A stretch of DNA of 36,349 nucleotides from Bacillota bacterium (GTDB lineage: Bacteria; Bacillota_I; Bacilli_A; RF39; UBA660): NCBI GenBank assembly GCA_003149915.1, contig QAMK01000004.1:1-36349 (forward strand), given 5' to 3'. Each line of letters opens with the position of its first letter. Position 1 is the stretch's first letter. Below are positions 7,976-15,968 of the stretch, piece after piece. The position numbers and the translations under genes were made by a program. The notes beneath the pieces are model-generated. The model searched no databases and was not told the DNA's origin. It saw nothing but the letters and a program-made list of their open reading frames with translations.

Positions 7976-8686
7976 TTATTTTTTCGTTACACTTTCAAGT
8001 GCTAGCAATATCATCTGTGTCATCTCTTGTTCCCGTTCTTCGCTCGATAATTCTTCGTTCGTTACCAATGAATTGGATACACTCAGTAACGTTGCAGCCT
8101 TTTTACCTAATTTTCTAGCAATGTGGAACAATGCAAAAGACTCCATTTCGATTCCTAGGCAGTCGTATGCTTTGATTTTTGGTTTTTCTACATTCCCCAC
8201 TTGGTAGAATGCTTCATCACAATAGACGTTTCCCTTTGTGACATGCATCGAAAGAGAAGCAGCAGTTTCCATAATTTTTTCGTTTAGATCCGTACTTCCC
8301 TTTTCTATCATCACGTCTTCGCCTGAAAAGCTTTTGGCAAACGTACTGTCCGTGATGCTGTTATCTACTAAGATAACATCTTTTAAAGCAAGCGACTCTT
8401 TTAAACTTCCAATCGTTCCGATGCGAATGATTTCTTCGACATCGTAATCGTGAAATAATTCGTATGAGTAAATTCCCATACTAGGAATTCCCATTCCAGA
8501 CGCCATCACTGTTACTAGTGTGCCACGATATGTTCCTGTGTATGCAAGCATTCCGCGTACTTTGTTTACTAGTTTAGCATTTTCTAAATATGTTTCGGCA
8601 ATAAATTTTGCACGTAATGGATCACCTGGCATAATGACCGTTTTGGCAATATCCTGTTTTTGTGCTTCGTTATGTGGTGTTGGCAC
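7976..8686 (-). CDS. deoD: Purine nucleoside phosphorylase, DeoD type
   Basis: This enzyme cleaves purine (deoxy)nucleosides with phosphate to a free base and (deoxy)ribose-1-phosphate in purine salvage. The 236-residue length is normal for hexameric DeoD. Hallmarks are MPGDPLRAKFIAE (19-31), ASGMGIPSMGIY (62-73), RIGTIGSL (88-95) and GIEMES (178-183). The start is GTG at 8686, nine bases after AGAGGG. One residue stands out: the SVSDS position that carries the catalytic aspartate (Asp204 in E. coli) reads SVSNS, with Asn205 encoded by AAT. It is first in a unit with the two M16 genes. Confidence 0.93.
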   Translation of the reverse strand: MPTPHNEAQKQDIAKTVIMPGDPLRAKFIAETYLENAKLVNKVRGMLAYTGTYRGTLVTVMASGMGIPSMGIYSYELFHDYDVEEIIRIGTIGSLKESLALKDVILVDNSITDSTFAKSFSGEDVMIEKGSTDLNEKIMETAASLSMHVTKGNVYCDEAFYQVGNVEKPKIKAYDCLGIEMESFALFHIARKLGKKAATLLSVSNSLVTNEELSSEEREQEMTQMILLALESVTKK

Positions 8687-8710
8687 TTCTAAAACCCTCT
8701 TTCTATTTTA

Positions 8711-8719
8711 AGTATATCA
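8711..8719 (-). promoter_or_regulatory. Extended -10 promoter of deoD
   Basis: Minus strand TGATATACT, with a weak TAGTCA 17 bases further upstream. It sits about 25 bases before the GTG start. Confidence 0.55.
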
Positions 8720-8751
8720 TGAACTTCTTTTTTTGACTATGCTTAGTAAAC

Positions 8752-8785
8752 CCAAAAAATAAGTAAACGTGTGTACGTTTACTTA
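8752..8785 (-). terminator. Strong terminator of the dehydrogenase gene
   Basis: An 11-bp perfect stem, TAAGTAAACGT (8760-8770) with ACGTTTACTTA (8775-8785), has a four-base loop. On the minus strand it runs into ATTTTTTGGG. Confidence 0.85.
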
Positions 8786-8790
8786 AATCC

Positions 8791-9675
8791 TTAATTTTGT
8801 GATTCGTGTGACAATTCTTCAATCGTTTTATTTTGGCTTGCCAATAATGCTTGACTCTTCCAATTAGAAGTCAAACCGTAATCGACGTAGATCAATTGTC
8901 CAGACATGTAAGAACAGATGTCGCTTCCTACTGCCACCATAGGACCTGCCATATCGATTGGTTCGGCAGCATAGCCATTCCAACTCTTCAAGAAGATGTT
9001 TGAAATCATAGCTGCACCTTCTTCGGCATTTCCAGTTGGACTAGTAGATTTGTTGAAATCATCCGTTAAACCAGTCGTTGTATCGCCTGGATTGATGGCA
9101 TTGATACGGATCTTTCTACCGATGAAGTCTTGGCTCATACATTTATAAGTCACGTAAGATAGTAAACATTGTTTTGCAAACACATAAGAACTTTCTATTT
9201 CTTTTGGATGCTCGTCATACCATTTCATCGCATCTTCCCAAGTTGGTAAGTTGATTAACTCGACTGCTTTTGGATATACTTGTTCCCATCCAAAACCACC
9301 GACGGATGCGATGTACGTAACAGAACCGTGATCACTGATTCGATCTAGTAACTGTTCTGTCATGTATTTTTGACTGTAAAAGTTTACTTTTTGAACCAAA
9401 AGTTCTCTACCTTTAAAGCCGGCAATACCGTGGCATAAGAACAAAGCATCAATCTTCCCTGGCAAGTCTTTTACGATGGCATCGATGGCATCCTTATCAG
9501 ACAAATCTGCTTGATATGCTTTCTTTACTGGTAAATCAATCGGATTTTTATCGATTGCGTAAACTTCTGCTCCTAATTCTAGGAGTAGTTCTGTTGCACT
9601 TCGGCTCATTCCTGATGCTGCACCAGTAATCACTACAGTTTTTCCTTCATAACCAAATAATTTTTTGAAATCCAT
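8791..9675 (-). CDS. Short-chain dehydrogenase/reductase, 3-alpha-hydroxysteroid dehydrogenase-like
   Basis: This 294-residue SDR should oxidise or reduce a hydroxyl/keto group with NAD(P). The start was placed at ATG 9675 because GGAGG lies just upstream and TVVITG begins a few residues later; a longer frame upstream lacks support. The cofactor loop reads TGAASGMS (17-24), with Ser in place of the third glycine. The catalytic residues are S124, Y164 and K168. The 40-residue gap between Ser and Tyr is unusually long and resembles Comamonas 3-alpha-hydroxysteroid dehydrogenase/carbonyl reductase, as does the LCHGIAG stretch (80-86). A steroid or bile-acid substrate is possible but unproven. 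It is a single-gene unit, divergent from the peptidase. Confidence 0.85.
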   Translation of the reverse strand: MDFKKLFGYEGKTVVITGAASGMSRSATELLLELGAEVYAIDKNPIDLPVKKAYQADLSDKDAIDAIVKDLPGKIDALFLCHGIAGFKGRELLVQKVNFYSQKYMTEQLLDRISDHGSVTYIASVGGFGWEQVYPKAVELINLPTWEDAMKWYDEHPKEIESSYVFAKQCLLSYVTYKCMSQDFIGRKIRINAINPGDTTTGLTDDFNKSTSPTGNAEEGAAMISNIFLKSWNGYAAEPIDMAGPMVAVGSDICSYMSGQLIYVDYGLTSNWKSQALLASQNKTIEELSHESQN

Positions 9676-9744
9676 AAATAATAATCCTCCAAAATTATTA
9701 TAAAACTTTTTTTTGCAAGCATTATTAAAATGTCCAAAAAAGGG

Positions 9745-9750
9745 ATTATA
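9745..9750 (-). promoter_or_regulatory. Candidate -10 box for the dehydrogenase gene
   Basis: Minus-strand TATAAT, 70 bases before the ATG and directly next to the palindrome at 9753-9767. No good -35 box. A second TATAAT at 9697-9702 is closer to the gene but would leave almost no leader. Confidence 0.4.
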
Positions 9751-9752
9751 AT

Positions 9753-9767
9753 TGACAGATTTTGTCA
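9753..9767. promoter_or_regulatory. Candidate operator palindrome between divergent promoters
   Basis: TGACAGATTTTGTCA has 5-base arms (TGACA/TGTCA) around a 5-base centre. It lies between the -10 of the dehydrogenase promoter and the -35 of the peptidase promoter, a good place for a shared regulator. The binding protein is unknown. Confidence 0.4.
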
Positions 9768-9773
9768 TTCTCG

Positions 9774-9802
9774 TTGACTTTTTAGAAAGCCGTCATTACA
9801 AT
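9774..9802 (+). promoter_or_regulatory. Promoter of the M3-like peptidase gene
   Basis: TTGACT (9774-9779), 17-base spacer, TACAAT (9797-9802). It is the best -35/-10 pair in the window. The gene starts 22 bases downstream. Confidence 0.75.
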
Positions 9803-9824
9803 AAAAAGAAAAGAGGAAACGGTT

Positions 9825-11045
9825 ATGAAAGAACAACGATATACATGGGATTTTAATACGATTTTAAACGTACAAAAGAAGTGTTTAGAAGAAGTAAAAA
9901 CATTGCAAGAGATTTCTTCGCACTCTTCCAAAGAAGATGTTTGTAAGTTAAAAGAACGCATCCACACTCTACTCAATATTTCTGAGCAATGTCAGAATAT
10001 GCTTCGTCTCGCTTTTCCTAAAAATAAGGTTGCTTCTTTCAAACAATCTGATTCTTTGGTGGAAGACTCCAATTTAGAAACATTACTACTTTCCAATGTA
10101 CAAGACTACTTTGAAACCTATTCATCACAAGATCAGATGTTACTTGCTGGTCTTCTAGATCATCTCGTTGGACTAGTCCCAAAATATCTCGATTGGTACG
10201 ACTCTTTTGTAGAATTATCTAGAACGTGCGAAGTTCATCTATCCAATCATGATTTAGTAGAACTTGCCCATTTATTTTATCAGGACTTTTTTCCGAACGG
10301 AACACCTATTATTGATCGATTTTTTGATTGGCAAAATCACACCTTGTTATTTCAGTATTACAAAGATATTGAAACGGCTCCTGCTAACGGTCTTACATTT
10401 TCCAAATTGCCATCTCAAGAATATCCCTCTACCATTATTTTTCGCAACAATTCGTTAACTGATTTTACGACACTCGTACACGAACTTGGACACATGTATA
10501 TGGGTTATCAAGATGAATCGATTTTTCAAAAGAATTACTCTAGTCTACTAAGAGAAGTGGAAGGAAAATTACCGGAGTTTGCTGCCCTTTCCTTTTTACA
10601 AAGAGAAGGATTATTTGAAGAATATCTATTCTGTTTACAGGCAACCAATCTCTTTGCCACTTTACATTCCGTTCACACTCTATTCTTTCAATTAATGATT
10701 GGGTCCTGTATTCAAAATCATCATCTCAACTTCAAGAAATTAGAACGAATCGTAAATCGGGATATGAAAGTACCGTTTTCGTACTCGTTACTCTTAATTT
10801 ATGGAGAATATTCTATTTTTTCTGTAGCCCAAGATATTATTTCTGATTTCGCTGCTTACGAACTGGCGGAACGTTACCAGACGAATCCAGAAGAAGTATC
10901 CGAAATCTTTCAAAACTTACCGAAGTTGAATATTCTTCCGACCGAAGATGCTCTAACTCAAATCGGATGTAAATTTCATACCAATCATGCGAAGGGATAT
11001 CAAAAGACAATGAAACGAATTCAAAAAGAATTCATACAAAAATAA
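9825..11045 (+). CDS. M3-like (oligopeptidase F type) zinc metallopeptidase, short form
   Basis: This 406-residue protein has VHELGHMYMGY (218-228), in which H219, E220 and H223 form the HExxH zinc site. E251 in LPEF, 28 residues further on, is at the distance expected for the third ligand in M3 peptidases. The N-terminal part is a helical region without a signal peptide, so it probably trims short peptides in the cytoplasm. PepF proteins are usually about 600 residues, so this is a compact form. Start ATG at 9825 follows GAGG. It is the only core-region gene on the plus strand, with its own promoter, ending in a terminator shared with ftsK. Confidence 0.82.
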   Translation: MKEQRYTWDFNTILNVQKKCLEEVKTLQEISSHSSKEDVCKLKERIHTLLNISEQCQNMLRLAFPKNKVASFKQSDSLVEDSNLETLLLSNVQDYFETYSSQDQMLLAGLLDHLVGLVPKYLDWYDSFVELSRTCEVHLSNHDLVELAHLFYQDFFPNGTPIIDRFFDWQNHTLLFQYYKDIETAPANGLTFSKLPSQEYPSTIIFRNNSLTDFTTLVHELGHMYMGYQDESIFQKNYSSLLREVEGKLPEFAALSFLQREGLFEEYLFCLQATNLFATLHSVHTLFFQLMIGSCIQNHHLNFKKLERIVNRDMKVPFSYSLLLIYGEYSIFSVAQDIISDFAAYELAERYQTNPEEVSEIFQNLPKLNILPTEDALTQIGCKFHTNHAKGYQKTMKRIQKEFIQK

Positions 11046-11065
11046 GATTCCAAAACGGAATCTTA
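11043..11065. terminator. Bidirectional terminator between peptidase and ftsK
   Basis: TAAGATTCC and GGAATCTTA form a 9-bp stem with a five-base loop. T-rich runs follow on both strands. It lies between two convergent genes and includes the last base of the peptidase stop codon. Confidence 0.85.
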
Positions 11066-11067
11066 TT

Positions 11068-13362
11068 TTATTCTTCGGAAGGAGTTCCTTCTGGTTTTAC
11101 CAATACTTCTCGCGGTTTCGAACCGTTGGCAGGTCCAACGATTCCCCGCTCTTCTAATAAATCGATGATTCTAGCCGCACGGTTATATCCCAAACGATAC
11201 TTTCTTTGAATTTGTGATGCACTAATTTTTCCAGATAGAATTGCAAAATCGACAATTTCGTTATATAGTGGATCTTCATATTCTTCTGGACTGTTCTTAA
11301 CATCGTCTACAGAAGGTTTATCGCTTTCCGTTAAGTTTAAGAACGATTCGTTATAGGAAGCACTCGCTTGACTCTTCGTATAGTCTGCTAGTTTTTCGAT
11401 GTCTTCATCTGGAATATATGCACCTTGAATTCTCTGTGGTGAGTTTTCACCCATCGGTAAGAACAACATATCTCCTTTTCCCAATAGTTTCTCTGCTCCA
11501 GTCGCATCTAAGATTGTTCTAGAGTCGATTGATGAAGATACAGCGAAGGAAATACGAGATGGAATATTCGCTTTTACGACACCGGTGATGACATCGGTTG
11601 ATGGTCTTTGCGTTGCGACAATCAAGTGAATTCCGGCTGCTCTTGCCATCTGCGTAATTCGCATGATGGAGTCTTCTACTTCTTTACTTGCGACCATCAT
11701 CAAATCTGCTAACTCGTCGATGATTGCCACAATGTAGTACATATGGTCTAATTTAGCATCGGGATTCATCGCATTTTGCTTATCGATCCATTCATTGTAA
11801 GTCGTAATGTTCTTGACTCCCTTTTCACTGAAGATGCTAAAACGATGATCCATCTCTGCAACTAGTTTTTGTAAAGCAGCAGAAGCTTTCTTTGGATCGT
11901 TTACAACTGGCATCAACAAGTGTGGAATATCCATGTACATGGAGAACTCTACTTTCTTTGGATCGATCAAAACTAGTTTTACTTCATCCGGCTTGGTACG
12001 CATCAAAAGAGAGGCAATGATTCCGTTGATACAGACGGATTTACCAGAACCGGTGGCACCAGCAACTAGTAAGTGTGGGGTTTTATCGATTTCAAACCAA
12101 ACTGCTTGCCCCATAATGTTTTTTCCTAAGATAGCAAGTAATTTGGAATTATCTTTTGATTTTGGTACTGACTCGATGACTTCACGGAAGCCAACTGTCG
12201 TAATTTTCTCGTTTGGAAGCTCGATACCAACTGTCGATTTACCTGGAATTGGTGCTTCGATACGAACATCTTTTTTAGCCATTGCTAAGGAAATTTCGCG
12301 GTTTATATTGAGTAGTTTATTGACCTTCGTACCAGAATTCAACTCCAATTCGTATTGCGTAACGGCAGGTCCTTCAGTTACTGCTACTACTTTACCGATA
12401 ATACCGAAGTCACGTAATACTTTTTCTAGTGCCATAATATTTTTTTCAATCTGTTCACTGTTGTTTACCTTTTTGGCATTGTTCTTCGTCAAAATATCTG
12501 TACTTGGCAAACGATATGCCCTATTTGGTCGCGGAGCAGATTCTGTTTGATGCTCGGTCGGCATCTCTACTGGATGCGTTACTTCCTCTACTTCCGGTTC
12601 TTTTGGAGGAACTTTAGCGGCAGCACTCGCTAATTCCGCATAAGAAGAAATCGTATAACTTTTGTTTGCTTCTGCTTTTTTAGCAAGTTCTTTTTTGGCT
12701 TCTTCATCCTCCACGATAATTTTATCTTCCGGGTTCTCTTCTTTCTCTACTTTTTCTGGTTTTAATTTTGGTTTATGCAAATCCACTTTGCTCGTGATTT
12801 TTTCCCAAACAGTAGAAAATGTAAGACCAGTCGCAAAGAAAATACCTAGGGCGATGCTGACACCTGTGACAATGTAAGTTCCCAAGACCGCAAACAATTT
12901 TGAAAATAACACTGCTAACAAGCAACCGATGATACCTGCACCTGTTAAAGTGAGAGGTGTCCCATTTGACAAGTGGGCAAAATTATTCATCAGAACGGTT
13001 ACGGTTTCTTTTACTACGACAGCGATATCGCCATTATTCTCCGTTACATAGTTTAAGTGGGCCAACACGATCAAACCGATGGCAATCAAATAAACACCGA
13101 TTAAATGGGTGTTAAAGAAGTTCGGAGACTCTTTTTTGACACATAAATAGAATCCTAAAATTAAGATGGCTAACAATAGAATTTGATAACCTGTTCCTAC
13201 TAAGAACATTGCAAAAGATGCGACAACTTCTCCGACAATTCCAAGTGGAGTCGGTAAGATTCCCAGTAAGGATACGATAATTAGGATGACACCCACTAAG
13301 GGTGCTGGATTGCTAATTAGGCGTTTTTCTTCTTTTTCTTTGCGATGTTTTCTCTTCGCCAT
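11068..13362 (-). CDS. ftsK: DNA translocase FtsK/SpoIIIE
   Basis: A septum-located ATPase that pumps chromosomal DNA into daughter cells. The 764 residues show an N-terminal membrane region with about four to five hydrophobic segments (19-37, 45-75, 86-104, 140-182). A charged, lysine/glutamate-rich linker follows (190-300), then the motor with Walker A GATGSGKS (435-442) and Walker B IVAIIDE (544-550). The C-terminal winged-helix gamma domain (about 690-752, including SQIQRKYRLGYNRAARIIDLLE) recognises the orienting DNA sequence. Length is close to Bacillus SpoIIIE. It has its own extended -10 promoter and ends at the bidirectional terminator. Whether the host sporulates cannot be judged here. 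Confidence 0.95.
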   Translation of the reverse strand: MAKRKHRKEKEEKRLISNPAPLVGVILIIVSLLGILPTPLGIVGEVVASFAMFLVGTGYQILLLAILILGFYLCVKKESPNFFNTHLIGVYLIAIGLIVLAHLNYVTENNGDIAVVVKETVTVLMNNFAHLSNGTPLTLTGAGIIGCLLAVLFSKLFAVLGTYIVTGVSIALGIFFATGLTFSTVWEKITSKVDLHKPKLKPEKVEKEENPEDKIIVEDEEAKKELAKKAEANKSYTISSYAELASAAAKVPPKEPEVEEVTHPVEMPTEHQTESAPRPNRAYRLPSTDILTKNNAKKVNNSEQIEKNIMALEKVLRDFGIIGKVVAVTEGPAVTQYELELNSGTKVNKLLNINREISLAMAKKDVRIEAPIPGKSTVGIELPNEKITTVGFREVIESVPKSKDNSKLLAILGKNIMGQAVWFEIDKTPHLLVAGATGSGKSVCINGIIASLLMRTKPDEVKLVLIDPKKVEFSMYMDIPHLLMPVVNDPKKASAALQKLVAEMDHRFSIFSEKGVKNITTYNEWIDKQNAMNPDAKLDHMYYIVAIIDELADLMMVASKEVEDSIMRITQMARAAGIHLIVATQRPSTDVITGVVKANIPSRISFAVSSSIDSRTILDATGAEKLLGKGDMLFLPMGENSPQRIQGAYIPDEDIEKLADYTKSQASASYNESFLNLTESDKPSVDDVKNSPEEYEDPLYNEIVDFAILSGKISASQIQRKYRLGYNRAARIIDLLEERGIVGPANGSKPREVLVKPEGTPSEE

Positions 13363-13388
13363 ATAATCACCTCAATACCTTCTAATTC

Positions 13389-13397
13389 ATTATATCA
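13389..13397 (-). promoter_or_regulatory. Extended -10 promoter of ftsK
   Basis: Minus strand TGATATAAT, 27 bases before the ATG. The region upstream contains no clear -35 box. Confidence 0.6.
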
Positions 13398-13449
13398 TAC
13401 TTGCTTCTTTTTTGTATAACGGAAATATCATTCCATTCATTTTCTAACA

Positions 13450-13471
13450 AAAGAAAAAAGCCTTACGGCTT
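13450..13471 (-). terminator. Terminator of the ftsA-ftsZ unit
   Basis: Minus strand AAGCC-GTAA-GGCTT followed by a T run. The stem overlaps the last two bases of the ftsZ stop codon (13470-13472). Confidence 0.85.
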
Positions 13472-14636
13472 AATAATTCTTATTTCTTAAAAATACTGGA
13501 ATATCGAAGTCTCCATCATCGTCATCATCTTCTAAGATGTCATTTCTAGATCTCGTCTGTGGTTTTGGTGCCGGTACTTCTTCCTCTTTGGCTTTTGTAT
13601 CGATTACTTCGACCGTTCTAGATGGAACTCTTCTCGTCGTCGTTTGAACGTTGCTGTAAAGCGGTTCTACTTCTGTCTTTTTCTTTCCTTTATCAAAACC
13701 AGTCGCAATGACTGTTACGATTACTTCATCCGTCAAGTTTTCGTTGATGACAGAACCGAAAATTGTATTGATGTCTGTATTAGCAGCATTTCTAACGACT
13801 TCAGCAGCTTGTTCTGCTTCAAATAACGTTAAGTTTACACCACCGGTAATATTGATGATGGCATCGGTTGCGCCGGTAATCGACGTTTCCAAAAGCGGAC
13901 TGGATACTGCTTGTTGTGCTGCTTCAATAGCACGATCTTCACCCATACCAATACCGATTCCGATGATGGCATTGCCAGAATGTTCCATGACTGCTTTGAC
14001 GTCTGCAAAGTCAAGGTTGACAAGTCCTACGACAGCAATCAAGTCTGAGATAGACTGAACGCCACGACGTAACACGTTATCGACTTCTTTAAATGCTTCT
14101 AGCATTGGTGTCGTTTTATCGATAATTTCTCTTAATTTATCATTTGGAATTACGATTAAGGTATCGACGTGCTTCTTTAACTCTTCTAATCCTGCGATAG
14201 CATTTTCCATTCTACGCTTTCCTTCAAAACCAAATGGTTTCGTAACAATAGCTACCGTTAAAGCACCTAAATTTTGAGCGATTTCAGCAACTACTGGAGC
14301 AGCTCCAGTTCCAGTTCCTCCACCCATACCGCAAGTGATAAAAATCATATCGGCACCTTTTAAGGCATCTTCTAATTCTTTTTTTGATTCGACTGCTGCT
14401 TCTTTTCCAATCTCAGGTTTGGCACCTGCTCCTAATCCATCTGTCAGTGAGGCACCAATTTGGATTTTAACGTCTGCTTTTGATATATTTAAAGCCTGCA
14501 AATCAGTATTAGCAACGATAAATTCAACGCCTTTCACTCCAGATTCCACCATACGATTGACAGCGTTGCCACCGCCGCCTCCAATTCCGATTACTTTTAT
14601 CTTCGCTAATTGATCCATTTCTAATTGATCCAACAT
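13470..14636 (-). CDS. ftsZ: Cell division protein FtsZ
   Basis: A tubulin-like GTPase that polymerises into the Z ring and recruits the division machinery. The 388 residues include the GTP-binding signature GGGTGTG (105-111), [14 protein letters not shown] near the start, and the T7-type region [12 protein letters not shown] variable linker from about 320 leads to an acidic stretch and the conserved C-terminal peptide [12 protein letters not shown], the docking site for FtsA. ATG at 14636 follows GGAGG, 16 bases after ftsA. Cotranscribed with ftsA. Confidence 0.98.
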   Translation of the reverse strand: MLDQLEMDQLAKIKVIGIGGGGGNAVNRMVESGVKGVEFIVANTDLQALNISKADVKIQIGASLTDGLGAGAKPEIGKEAAVESKKELEDALKGADMIFITCGMGGGTGTGAAPVVAEIAQNLGALTVAIVTKPFGFEGKRRMENAIAGLEELKKHVDTLIVIPNDKLREIIDKTTPMLEAFKEVDNVLRRGVQSISDLIAVVGLVNLDFADVKAVMEHSGNAIIGIGIGMGEDRAIEAAQQAVSSPLLETSITGATDAIINITGGVNLTLFEAEQAAEVVRNAANTDINTIFGSVINENLTDEVIVTVIATGFDKGKKKTEVEPLYSNVQTTTRRVPSRTVEVIDTKAKEEEVPAPKPQTRSRNDILEDDDDDGDFDIPVFLRNKNY

Positions 14637-14652
14637 ATAAAATCCTCCTTAA

Positions 14653-15903
14653 TTACTTGTCAAAAAAATATCCGAATACTTTATTTATAATAGATTCGTT
14701 TGTGATGGTTGTGGTTTTTTTCTCGGGTGTTACGAGTTCGTTGGATTCCACATCATTCACCATCGAATAATCTTTTCCTCTAAGAGATAATTTGTCATTT
14801 AGGTACTGTGTGATTCCGAATGCGGATGAAAAAATGTTATTTCTGATTCCCATCGATGTCATATTTAAGACAGATGCTATATCCTTTAAAGCCATCGTCG
14901 AAACGTATTTAAAGCCGAGCATCTCACTGATACCACCTGTTATAATTATATAACTTATTTCGCGGTTTGTTAAGATGTTTATTTGCTTTTTTGCTAGACT
15001 TAATAGGTCTAAAAGCCTTGCTTCAATTACACTTGCTAGTTCCATTTGATCGATGGTAACTTCTTCCCCAAATTTATTGGTAACTGTTATCTTTTCGCTT
15101 TCACTAGCATACTTTCTAGAAGCAACGGCAAATTCTTTGCGGATTTTGCGAGCGGTTTTGCGATTAATCTTGTACATGTACATCATGTCTTGATCAACAG
15201 TTCTAGCACCGGTTTCTACAATTTCATTTTTGATCATAATGCCTTTGTTATAGACAGCAACTTTCATCGTATCGTAACCGATATTGATGATGGCTCCTAC
15301 TTTCGAATCCAGTTCTTTGGTTCTAGCCGCATAGTAGTCACCCGTTTCTCCAAAGACGTAATCGACGACTTCGATTCCGGCTTGTTTCATGATGTTCATG
15401 ATCGGCGTAATGTTTTCTCTTGGTACCGTTCCAATTACGACTTTGGCACTTAGCATCGAACCGGTCATACCAATCGGATTTTTAACACCGTCTTTGGCGT
15501 CATCGATGTGAAACGCGATGGGAATTACGGTTACCAGTTCTCTATCGTCGCTCACTTTATGAGTTGTCGCATCTTGTAAGCAAGCTAGAATATCCGTTGC
15601 TGTTACGGTCTGCTCTTCGCCCATAATCTCTGCTTCTCCGGATGTGATGGAAAGTTCACGGTCGTTTGAGGGAATCGTAATAATCGCTTTGGTAATTTGA
15701 ATTCCCAACATTTCTTTGATTTCCTTTAGACCTTCCTTCAAGCTATCGATGACGGCCAAAGAATCCGTGATTAACCCTTTTTTCACACCAGATGTATGCA
15801 CGTTCGTAGCTGCTAATGTATAAAAGTGATTCTCATAAACCTCCGTTACGACAATTTTAATCAAATCACTACCAATATCTATCCCTGTTAACACTTTCTT
15901 CAC
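14653..15903 (-). CDS. ftsA: Cell division protein FtsA
   Basis: An actin-like ATPase that tethers FtsZ filaments to the membrane. The 416 residues begin with the phosphate-1 motif TGIDIGSDLIKIVV, have the SHS2/1C subdomain in the first half, the adenosine region IIITGGISEMLG, and end in a likely amphipathic membrane-binding helix (INKVFGYFFDK). The start is GTG at 15903, eleven bases after GAGGG. A promoter lies between it and the GT-C-like gene upstream. Confidence 0.95.
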   Translation of the reverse strand: MKKVLTGIDIGSDLIKIVVTEVYENHFYTLAATNVHTSGVKKGLITDSLAVIDSLKEGLKEIKEMLGIQITKAIITIPSNDRELSITSGEAEIMGEEQTVTATDILACLQDATTHKVSDDRELVTVIPIAFHIDDAKDGVKNPIGMTGSMLSAKVVIGTVPRENITPIMNIMKQAGIEVVDYVFGETGDYYAARTKELDSKVGAIINIGYDTMKVAVYNKGIMIKNEIVETGARTVDQDMMYMYKINRKTARKIRKEFAVASRKYASESEKITVTNKFGEEVTIDQMELASVIEARLLDLLSLAKKQINILTNREISYIIITGGISEMLGFKYVSTMALKDIASVLNMTSMGIRNNIFSSAFGITQYLNDKLSLRGKDYSMVNDVESNELVTPEKKTTTITNESIINKVFGYFFDK

Positions 15904-15939
15904 TCGTTATCGCACCCTCTTATTTTATCTCTACCATTC

Positions 15940-15968
15940 ATTATATAATAAATTACGATTTATGAAAA
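15940..15968 (-). promoter_or_regulatory. Promoter of ftsA-ftsZ
   Basis: Minus strand TTTTCA (15968-15963), 17-base spacer, TATAAT (15945-15940). The -35 box lies in the last codons of the upstream gene, which suggests that ftsAZ is partly uncoupled from the murG operon. Confidence 0.5.

Noticed and set aside
9676..9768. Longer version of the dehydrogenase with 31 extra residues
   Set aside because: The extra part covers the promoter region, lacks similarity to SDR N-termini, and GGAGG lies exactly before the inner ATG.
11933..12550. 205-residue open frame on the plus strand
   Set aside because: It is wholly antisense to the FtsK motor domain, has no ribosome binding site or recognisable domain, and arises from codon bias of the real gene.
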